The notes under the pieces were generated by a model. The model made no database searches and was not told the origin of the DNA. It saw only the letters and a program-made list of their open reading frames with translations. A program made the position numbers and the translations under genes. This document shows, in pieces, positions 43,168 through 51,500 of a DNA stretch of 64,000 nucleotides. Position 1 is the first letter of the stretch, and each line of letters starts with the position of its first letter. Origin of the DNA: Prorocentrum cordatum (taxonomy: Eukaryota; Sar; Dinophyceae; Prorocentrales; Prorocentraceae); the NCBI GenBank assembly GCA_963575745.1, contig CAUYUJ010011214.1, positions 284,435 to 348,434 of the forward strand, read 5' to 3'.

Positions 43168-43410
43168 TCGTCGTCGTCGTCGCCGCCGTCGTCGTCGTCG
43201 TCGGGCGCCCCCGGACCTCTCGGCCCCTTCCCTCATGCCGCTCTTCCCCTCGTCTCCGCGGCCCCGGGGCCGGAAAACGCGGGCCTCCGGGGGCCCGGAG
43301 AGGAGGGCGGGGTTCGGCCGCCTGGAGCTGCTTTGCCGCCTGGAGGAGGGAGGAGGAGGAAGGAGGAGGAGGAGGAGGGAGGAGGAGGAGGGAGGAGGGG
43401 GTCCTCGCCT
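42970..43410 (+). repeat. GGA and CGT microsatellites
   Basis: GGA run at 42975-43062, CGT run at 43093-43203 and a second GGA run at about 43343-43400, separated by short GC-rich unique sequence. Confidence 0.93.
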
Positions 43411-43439
43411 CCCCCCCCCCGCGCCCTGCTGCACCCCCG

Positions 43440-43621
43440 AGGGGGGTGCCGGCACCGGGGGGGGGGGTGCCGGCACCGGGGGGGGGGTGCCGGCACCGGG
43501 GGGGGGGGGTGCGGCCGGGGGGGGGGGTGCCGGCACCGGGGGGGGGGGTGCCGGCACCCCGGGGGGGGGGTGCCGGCACCGGGGGGGGGGTGCCACACAC
43601 CGGGGGGGGGGGTGCCGGCAC
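43440..43621 (+). repeat. GGTGCCGGCACCGGGGG minisatellite, left of Copia-2
   Basis: Units of GGTGCCGGCACC (a perfect palindrome) joined by runs of 7-11 G. The same repeat continues immediately right of Copia-2 (53477-53890), so the element sits inside the array. Confidence 0.93.
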
Positions 43622-43748
43622 TGAGAATATCAGCTTCAGCAGCAGATCAGCTTAGCAATTCAGAGGATCAGTGAATGATCAAGTGTAGTATCTGTTCCGT
43701 ACGCATCAGGGCTCAGGGTTTGCGCAGTTCAAGACTAAACATCTCAGT
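43622..43748 (+). repeat. 5' LTR of Copia-2
   Basis: TGAGAATATCAGC to AACATCTCAGT. TGAGA and TCTCA near the two ends are inverted repeats. At 127 bases this is a very short LTR. The exact last base is uncertain by one or two. Confidence 0.9.
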
Positions 43749-43749
43749 T

Positions 43750-43761
43750 TGGTAGCGGAGC
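43750..43761 (+). promoter_or_regulatory. Primer-binding site of Copia-2
   Basis: TGGTAGCGGAGC one base after the LTR. It matches 10 of 12 positions of the common copia site TGGTATCAGAGC, complementary to the 3' end of initiator Met tRNA; the differences suit a tRNA whose acceptor stem reads AGCGGAG. Confidence 0.85.
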
Positions 43762-44010
43762 TGGAGTTCGGCTCCAGCTCCAGCCTGCCCCATCACAGAC
43801 AGGGCTCGGGCGCGCGATAGCGTGCCCGCCGCGCGCCGCCAGGCGCGACCCTTCGTCACGACGAAGAACTACGACAACGGGCTGAACTTCGGCCCGCGCC
43901 GGATCATCAAGAAGATCTGGTCGATCTACCTGTTTTTTACGTTCTTCCTTGTACACTTCAGCGAAGCCTGCGGTGTCTCCTTCCACTCCTACTCCCAGGA
44001 CTACGTGGCG

Positions 44011-45726
44011 ATGGCGACAGGTGGTGGTGCAGACTGGAAGCTCCCGAATTCTCTTCCTGAGTTTACCAGGTATGTTCCTCCCGGCTGGAAGCCGGGCATG
44101 CCAGACTACACGTTCAAACACTTCCTCGAGCGCCTTCATCTCTGGTGGCGCATCACACCCATCACCGAGGAAGAGGCCGGCCCACTCGTTGCAAGTCGGC
44201 TTCTTGACAAGGCGTTCGAGGTGGCCATGAGCTTAAAGGTTACTCGCAATGGCGTGGTCATCAGTGGCGATGCGGCTCTTGCTCTCGGCAAGGAAGATGC
44301 AGTGCTGGATCCCACTGGAGCGGAACTACAACCTGCCAGTCCGGCAGGGATCGGTCACCTCATTGCAAAGCTCACGGATGCGTTCGAGATTCATGACCAG
44401 GACAGGCAGGGTGAGATCCTAGACAAGTTCTGGGACACAAGACGCGGATCCTCCTCATTGCAAGACTACCTCCTCAACTTCAAGCAGAGGTTCCAGGAGG
44501 CCGAGAGCAAAGCAGGACTGCAGCTGAACTCGACAGGCCTCACACACCTTCTATTCAAGTGGAGCGGCCTTCCGGCCAGAAGGATTGCAGATATCAAGCT
44601 ACATCACAACGGAGACCTCACGAAGTTCAACGAAATCTACAGTATGACCAGTCGGATCGCAAAACAAGAAATGGCATCAGGCAGTGGACATCACTCAGGA
44701 CACTATGGAGCGTTTGAAGATATGGAGCTGAACGACGATGATTACAATCTTTCCTACTATCAAGATGAAGATCAAGAAGAATATATTGATTTCGTATACG
44801 ACGAAGACACGGACCTTCATTATCGAGAATATGCGACGGAACATGGAGAATGGCGATATGGTGCTTATGACAGCTACTGGAATTGGTACGAACAAGATGA
44901 GATAGAACAATACCTCGACGAGCTCGACCTCGAGGAAGCATATCAGATGAGTGGCTTCAGACCAAAATGGCGATGGAACGGACGACGGAAAGGAAAAGGC
45001 AAAGGACGCTTTCGCAGCAAAGGACGAGGTCGAGGTTACAGTAAAGGTCGAGGACGAGGACGAAAAGGCAATGGACGTGATGATGATAAACGCTTCTCAA
45101 CGGACATTTTGTATGGTGGCAAAAAGGGAAATGGCAAGACAAAGAACAAGACGGACAACAACGGCTGCAGCGTCTGTGGCTCTAAGTGGCATCGCGATCA
45201 AGATTGCCCAGTCGGACTTCGTGATCGCAAAGGAGACAGCGGCGGCAAAACGGGAGCAGGTCTCACACATACTTGGCATCACAACTTCGGTGGACATCAT
45301 CAGGACCAGTATCATGACGACCTTCCTGATATTGCTCTCGCAGTCGGACATTCCACAGAGACCACGAAGCAGTCCAACTGGGACTTCGACACCAGGACGA
45401 AGCAGGACTACGAGGACGGCGGACTATACAACGACAACGAGTACGAGAGGAGACTGAGGAAAGGAAAAGGACGCGGAAAAGGGAAGAGAGACAACAACGG
45501 CAACAGAGACAGTCAGAGCTCCTTCTCTTCCTCATCCACAGGATCCTGGAGGCCTCAATCCAATGCCGGACAGCCGCCGTGGATGGCCAGTAATTTTGAT
45601 GCGATTTCGGAAGACAGTCCCTCGACAGGATCATGGAGCGTGCTTTCCTCAGCGACATCTCCTCCTCCTGGTACATGGCATCAGGCTGACGACGGACCTC
45701 CTATTCAGAAAAACAAGTTTCAGTGA
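44011..45726 (+). CDS. gag: gag polyprotein of Copia-2
   Basis: ATG at 44011 (MATGGGADWKLPNSLPEF) gives 571 residues. The frame is open upstream to about 43822, but no earlier ATG was seen. Residues about 1-225 form a helical capsid-like region (FTRYVPPGWKPGMPDYTFKH; LDKFWDTRRGSSSLQDYLLN). Residues about 230-313 are strikingly rich in Asp, Glu, Tyr and Trp. Residues about 320-365 are Arg/Gly/Lys repeats (KGRGRGYSKGRGRGRKG). A zinc knuckle CSVCGSKWHRDQDC (Cys386, Cys389, His394, Cys399) follows, then a Gly/Asn/Ser-rich tail. It packages element RNA into particles. The stop TGA (45724-45726) is followed after one base by ATG of the pol frame, giving TGA-C-ATG-G. Confidence 0.88.
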   Translation: MATGGGADWKLPNSLPEFTRYVPPGWKPGMPDYTFKHFLERLHLWWRITPITEEEAGPLVASRLLDKAFEVAMSLKVTRNGVVISGDAALALGKEDAVLDPTGAELQPASPAGIGHLIAKLTDAFEIHDQDRQGEILDKFWDTRRGSSSLQDYLLNFKQRFQEAESKAGLQLNSTGLTHLLFKWSGLPARRIADIKLHHNGDLTKFNEIYSMTSRIAKQEMASGSGHHSGHYGAFEDMELNDDDYNLSYYQDEDQEEYIDFVYDEDTDLHYREYATEHGEWRYGAYDSYWNWYEQDEIEQYLDELDLEEAYQMSGFRPKWRWNGRRKGKGKGRFRSKGRGRGYSKGRGRGRKGNGRDDDKRFSTDILYGGKKGNGKTKNKTDNNGCSVCGSKWHRDQDCPVGLRDRKGDSGGKTGAGLTHTWHHNFGGHHQDQYHDDLPDIALAVGHSTETTKQSNWDFDTRTKQDYEDGGLYNDNEYERRLRKGKGRGKGKRDNNGNRDSQSSFSSSSTGSWRPQSNAGQPPWMASNFDAISEDSPSTGSWSVLSSATSPPPGTWHQADDGPPIQKNKFQ

Positions 45727-48547
45727 CATGGTGAAGCCAATGAGCACGACGACGAACATGAACACCGACAGCGTCAGCGGCATCAGTAGCTCATCACAGC
45801 TCTCACCAGGATCATCGGCCTTTCAGCTTCCAGAGAAGCCAGTCAGATCACAGACGGACACCACGGGGCAGTACGGCACGGACCATGATGGGATCCACTC
45901 GGGTGTTAACAAAGGTTCTCTGTCTGATCTTTGGAAGCCACATACCAGCCTCTTCGCGATCAACAACGCGTGCTACCCGGCATCAAGGGAAAAGGACGAG
46001 GAGATGATACTCATGACCAGCGTGCGTGGAAAGCAACGACTCGGTCTGATCGTGGACCCTGGCGCGTCGAAAGGCCTGGGCGGTACCGAGACAGTCCGAG
46101 AAATATGTGATCATTTGCTGTGGCCAAAAGGTCAAGACATCACGCTGAAGGACTCGCACTCGAAGTTGTCGGGTATCGACGGCAAGCCCAGTCCGTCGCT
46201 CGGGCTCGGCACGATTCCTCTCAACTTGAAGGCGTTGCCCAGGAGCTCGTTTACCATGGATCTTCTGGGAGGCTCAGGCTCGAAATGCCCATGCCTACTT
46301 CCTAACGAGTCAATCATCGAGCACGCCGGGTCCATGTACGCGAACGTTCTGCCAAATAAAGATGGAGTTCTGGTCATCAATCATATCGGAGCTATGGGCA
46401 GAAAGGTTGCACCCACCTCGTTCTTGCGTATCTTGTACACGGACTCAGGCCACTATCTTCTGCCTATCGACGACCCTCTTGCCAATGCCGGCGAAGAAGC
46501 GACAATATTGCGACAAGCGGTCAAGGATTACATGGAGTTCATCTTCGATACCAACATGATTACCAAGACTGGTGTCAACACTGCGCTACACTCGAGTCAT
46601 CCTGGGACGATGTCTGGTGAGGACACAGCTCGGACCTACCACGGGTCCGGACCCCCTGCAGCGTGCGCCTCGAGCGCTGTAGGGTCGTCGTCGCCACACT
46701 TGTCGTCATCGCAGTTGCTTGGACATTCTGAAACGGCTCAGAAGGACGCAGCTCGAACCCAGGATGGACGCAGTGAGACGGCCACGCAGACGAGTGACAT
46801 TCAGTCGACCTTCAACAGCAGCACTTCAGAAAGTAGAATGAGACTGAGAGAATATCAAGCAGACAAAGCAGATCTACATGGAGGTCGACCTCGTCATGCC
46901 GTCGGAGTTGGTTCGAAGGGCACACCTCAGCAGATACGACAAATGTTCTACAAACGGTGGAACACATTCAGCGGAGACAAGTGGACTGGAGCAGATCAGT
47001 GGCCTTCTACTTGTGACCGTGACGATGTCAGTCTTCTGGAAAAGAAATACAAGGCAATGCCCGAAGAATTTTATCATCAGACTCAACTGCCTATCGTTAC
47101 ACCGCACAATGCCATGCTCTGGGTCGACCACATGAAGGGCTTCAAGTTGCATCTTCAAGAACGTATGTCAGGAAGTGGTCGTCTTTCTCTCAGATGCATG
47201 CGACTCGGCTTGCAGGTGGCTTTTCCAGTGGATTACCGATACGGATGGAACTTAGCGGACGCCGATCATCAGAACATCCTCACGGCCGTAAGGAGGACAC
47301 TAGGCATCAAGACCTCTTGGTGGGCTCCAACTTGTACTCCATGGTCTCAGGCCTCGAAGGGTGACGTAGACAAGCGCGAAGCCGAACGACAGACCCAGAA
47401 AGCTACACTGGACTGGTGTGTCGGTGATATTCAGACAGGTCAACGACGCGGAGAACACTCAGCATTAGAGAACCCCCACACCAGCGAGATCTGGGACAAG
47501 TCAGTGCTTCAGACTCTGCCGGGTCTCGGTCTGCGATCGTACGTGGGAGATCACTGCCCCTTCGGAGCTGTGAATGAAATTGGCGAACCCATTCGCAAAC
47601 GGACACGGTGCATGAGCACATTCGGCCTTCGTGGAGTTGCCCGACATTGCAAATGCAAAGTTCCACACGGGCAGCTGGTCGGACATACTGATGGAGTACA
47701 CCGGACAGCACGAGCGGCGGTCTACCCCAAGTTGTTGTGTGACGCAATCGGCAAGGACATCATGAAGCTCATCGGACAGGTCACTACAGAGTACCACGTG
47801 ATGCCTGACGATGACAACGACGACGTCACTACATATTGGGCATGCCCGAGGTGCAAGCACGGCAAGCAGACCACGGAACCACACAGTAGGATTCAAGGGC
47901 AATGCAAGATGGCTGGCGCAACTCCTCGACTTGCTCCTCCGGCATCGGCAGCAGCATCACCGGCGGCAGTCGAAAAGGCAGCTCAGGCGGAAGAGTCTGA
48001 GGAAGAACCTCCGGTTGCAGTGCCTGAAGAACCTCCTGACGAAGCAGAGCCAGAAGTCAAGCCCCTGCAGGAGGTTGCACTGGAGCCAGTCACTACCAGC
48101 AACATGGACCAGGCACCGGCGATCGCGCCGGAACAGTCAGCCTCAGCCTCCGCATCTCCTTCAGCCTCGGTGGAGCCGAAGATCGCGAAGAAGGAATGGT
48201 ATGACGTCAAGCCCAGCTTCAATCTTGCGAACCTCTTGAAGAAATTGAAGGAAGCAGAGGCAAACAAAGACCGGAAGGAGTGCATACGTTGCCTTCTTGG
48301 ACTACATGTTCGTTTTTGGCATGCATCGGTTCCAGATATGGCCATATTGTTGAAACAAGGAGATTGCTGGACACCATTCCTGGCCAAGATACTGGTTCTT
48401 ATCCCGAAGGCGTGCAAGGACTGTCGGGACCTCATGCCCCCAGCCACGAAGCCTCAAGTCGGCATTACAATGGGTACACTTCAACCAGCGGGTCCAGATG
48501 GACCTATTCTTCCAATGGGATCAGTGCTTCATCCTTGTCATCGATGA
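45563..48547 (+). CDS. pol: Copia-2 pol part A: protease to pre-integrase zinc region
   Basis: Open from 45563, overlapping gag by about 164 bases in the +1 frame; an in-frame ATG is at 45728 just after the gag stop. Residues numbered from 45563: LGLIVDPGASKGLGG (Asp165) is an aspartic-protease active site with Pro in place of the usual Ser or Thr. Residues about 430-720 continue as a linker with REYQADKADLHGG, ALENPHTSEIWDK and other conserved-looking blocks. The C-terminus has LLGLHVRFWHASVPDMAILL then ACKDCRDL, the His/Cys zinc region that precedes copia integrases. Sense passes to the next frame around 48470, before FNQRVQMDLFF, so this frame's last residues are out of register. Confidence 0.85.
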   Translation: MPDSRRGWPVILMRFRKTVPRQDHGACFPQRHLLLLVHGIRLTTDLLFRKTSFSDMVKPMSTTTNMNTDSVSGISSSSQLSPGSSAFQLPEKPVRSQTDTTGQYGTDHDGIHSGVNKGSLSDLWKPHTSLFAINNACYPASREKDEEMILMTSVRGKQRLGLIVDPGASKGLGGTETVREICDHLLWPKGQDITLKDSHSKLSGIDGKPSPSLGLGTIPLNLKALPRSSFTMDLLGGSGSKCPCLLPNESIIEHAGSMYANVLPNKDGVLVINHIGAMGRKVAPTSFLRILYTDSGHYLLPIDDPLANAGEEATILRQAVKDYMEFIFDTNMITKTGVNTALHSSHPGTMSGEDTARTYHGSGPPAACASSAVGSSSPHLSSSQLLGHSETAQKDAARTQDGRSETATQTSDIQSTFNSSTSESRMRLREYQADKADLHGGRPRHAVGVGSKGTPQQIRQMFYKRWNTFSGDKWTGADQWPSTCDRDDVSLLEKKYKAMPEEFYHQTQLPIVTPHNAMLWVDHMKGFKLHLQERMSGSGRLSLRCMRLGLQVAFPVDYRYGWNLADADHQNILTAVRRTLGIKTSWWAPTCTPWSQASKGDVDKREAERQTQKATLDWCVGDIQTGQRRGEHSALENPHTSEIWDKSVLQTLPGLGLRSYVGDHCPFGAVNEIGEPIRKRTRCMSTFGLRGVARHCKCKVPHGQLVGHTDGVHRTARAAVYPKLLCDAIGKDIMKLIGQVTTEYHVMPDDDNDDVTTYWACPRCKHGKQTTEPHSRIQGQCKMAGATPRLAPPASAAASPAAVEKAAQAEESEEEPPVAVPEEPPDEAEPEVKPLQEVALEPVTTSNMDQAPAIAPEQSASASASPSASVEPKIAKKEWYDVKPSFNLANLLKKLKEAEANKDRKECIRCLLGLHVRFWHASVPDMAILLKQGDCWTPFLAKILVLIPKACKDCRDLMPPATKPQVGITMGTLQPAGPDGPILPMGSVLHPCHR
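46832..46849 (+). promoter_or_regulatory. Possible central polypurine tract of Copia-2
   Basis: AGTAGAATGAGACTGAGA within the pol coding region is identical to the 18 bases spanning the 3' LTR junction (53338-53355), and similarity continues (AATATCA). Some LTR elements, such as Ty1 and lentiviruses, have a second internal polypurine tract. Here this is inference from identity only. Confidence 0.4.
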
Positions 48548-51500
48548 GTTCAGCAAGTACAAGGTTGCCGACTTCCTCAAGGACAGGACCGCCGAGGAGA
48601 TCCTCTCGACGGTGCTTCGCAGCTGGATCAGATACTTCGGGCCACCGATCAGACTCATCTTGGACCAGGAGGGCGGCATGGTTTCTGAATTGGCATCGCG
48701 CATGTGCGACAAATTTCACATCAGACGTTCCTTCGCTGGTACCGATGATCACACAATGACGGGCCTGGTGGAACGATGGATTTCTCTCATCAGGCTACGC
48801 TCGCTCAAGCTGAAGAAAAGCGCTCAGGCCCAGGGCCTGCAGGTCACGAATGCAGATATCATCCAGGAAGCGGCCATGGTCTCGAACTCACTCGTGTCTT
48901 ACGGAGGCCAGACGGCGAATCAGGTGGTGCTGGGATTCACTCCTCGCGACTACTACGACATGGAGGCCACTACCTTGGACTCCGTGACGCCGGCCGTGGA
49001 CAGCTGTCCGGATCCCTTCGAGTCGGCACTTCGACTACGAATGCAGGCCAAGATCGCCATGGCCAAGAGCTTGGTCGAAGAGCGCATCGCGAGATGCAAC
49101 CGGACTCGGCAGCAGCAGACACCTCCTGGACAGCGACTTCAGCCTGGCGAACCTGTTGACATCTATCGAGTACCTGAACGCAAGGATCAGTCAGGATGGA
49201 GAGGACCAGCGGAACTTGTTAAACTTTCTCAGGGAACTGGCATAGTGATCTGGAACGGTATTCCCTACATTCTACCCACAAGGCACATCAGACGACACAC
49301 TATCAATCTGGAGAAGATACCAATCGGCGAAGGGAACCACTACGCATACCTATTGAAAGACACGACAGACAGCTCGAACCTCACTGAGCTCATGGACCTC
49401 GTCGACGGCACCGCCTACGGTCAGTACACCAGGATCGGGAAAATCTTCGACGGTAGTTCCATGATCTGTTCACCTCCGGTATCTCAACTACGATTGGTCA
49501 AGCACTGGTGCCTGTGTCTTCAGATATACCAGCGAGTTTTCCATTTGAAGAGCGTGGACGGCCTGTTGTACGGTACATCGGTCAGACGCATTCCAGCACT
49601 GGATCGGATGTATCATGGATTGCTCGTCACTTGGCCTCGTTCGAATAAGACGAAATACCTGGCACAGGAAGTACGACCAGACAAGGGAATAAACATCACA
49701 GACTTTTCGAGCGACGCCTGGGACGTTACCTCTTTCTTCCTTATGTATCGGACTGAGGTGCCGGTAAACCCCTTCCTCGACGACTACGAGATACCAGACA
49801 CGAACGATCTCGGCAACATCGAGGTCTGGCCAGAGAGCATGAGAGACATCGATCAGGACATCCGCGACATAGTCAGCCTTCTTCCTGATGATGATGACTG
49901 GGAATCAACCATCCTCTCCTACTCGCCAGAAGCATCGCGACAAAACATAAGAGAGAAGTCGTCGCTGGACATCGAACAAGCAACAGCTCAACTTCCACTA
50001 ATACGAGAAGATATTCAAGACAAGACTATCGGATCGAATTCCAACGATCTCGACCTCACTGGAGAGCTCAGCAGACTTCTGGACCAAGACAGCTCTGGCT
50101 CAAATCCCAGGGCTCAGCCATCAGCATCCTCGGGACAGCTATCGGCTCCTATACCACAAGCTACGCCTCTACCTCAGCCTGTGCAGCGAGCTGTGCCTCT
50201 GACGGCACCATCACAACCAGCTGCACCTCAGCCTCAACCTCATACAGCGGTACCTGTTCAGGACGACAGCTTCGACATGAGCAAGGCGCTGAGCGACATC
50301 TTGCCAGAGTCCCAGGACGCTGAGGTGGATCAGGCGATGCCTCCCGTATCGTCAGCTACTCCAGCACATGACAGGCCTACTCTACCAGAGGGCGACTCCA
50401 AGAGAGTCAAGACAGCTCCTCCTAGCACGATACCTGCAGCAAGCACGACAGCTTCCTCACCGGGCTTGGTTCCTTTGTCGAGTACGGCGTCGACGTCGAG
50501 GCCGACCATCGAACGTGAGCCGGTCACGAAGCGAGAGCACGACACAGTGGAACCCGGACAGTCGACTTCGATGGAGCAGCCTCCAACGCGACCCTATGCC
50601 GGTACCTCGCCAACAGCTCAGCCAGTGACCTTGCCGACCGAGGAAGGGCAGACCGAGTCGGAGATCAAAGAGCTGGATCTTTCGGGTGAGTTGAGCAAGT
50701 TGTTAGAGCAAGATGTTTCTCAACCTGGTGCTGCAGCCGAACAGTCAGCACCAACGAGTTCACAGACACTGATTCCTTCAGGTGATGACAACGCTCTTTC
50801 CGGACAGGGTCTCAGCTCGGAAGATTGGAAACATTTGCAGAATATGCCAGCGGAAGATGCTGTTCCCATCGGGTTGCCGGTACACGTCGACATGCCAGAG
50901 AGCGACCACGCGCCTATTGAAGATACTGACCTGTACGCTCGACGCAACATGGCAACAAGTTGTTTGGATGTCACTGCAGAAGAAGAGACTTACCTAAATG
51001 AAGCGCGTGAATCATACTTGCACGACTCAATGACCATAGTGTTGGAACAGCAACGACAGGCCAACCTCTTTGCCGACAAGATAGGACAGCAAAACGGCCT
51101 GCCAACATCGGACCTTCCGTGGACACGCTCGCAATCAGCCTGGGTTCTTGCTGGACCATGGAAGAAGGATCAGTGTTTCCTGTTCGACCTACACACGGGA
51201 GAAGCGGTTACCTACGCGGCTCAGGCGGATGGCAACTTTACCGAGCAGGAGATATACGAGAACTGGGACCTAGTCGAAGCGGCTGATCGGGCAGAGCTCA
51301 CAGCTTTCGTGGGCCACTCTGTGTTCGCGTGCGCAGCGGTCAAGAACTTGGACTCTCGGAACATCATTGATGCAGTCTGGGTTCGGCGCTGGAAGTTCAA
51401 TCCCAAGAAGCAAATCTGGGAGGTGAAATCCCGATTATGCGGCCGTGGTTTTCTAGATTCCCAGAAACATCAGATACAGAGGCATTCCAGTACAGCATCA

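Noticed and set aside
43822-43824. GTG at 43822 as gag start
   Set aside because: Eukaryotic element; the first in-frame ATG is 44011, where capsid-like sequence begins.
48498-48500. ATG at 48498 as the true start of Copia-2 pol part B
   Set aside because: The frame is open and integrase-like upstream (FNQRVQ), and the ATG would remove sequence directly next to the first catalytic Asp.
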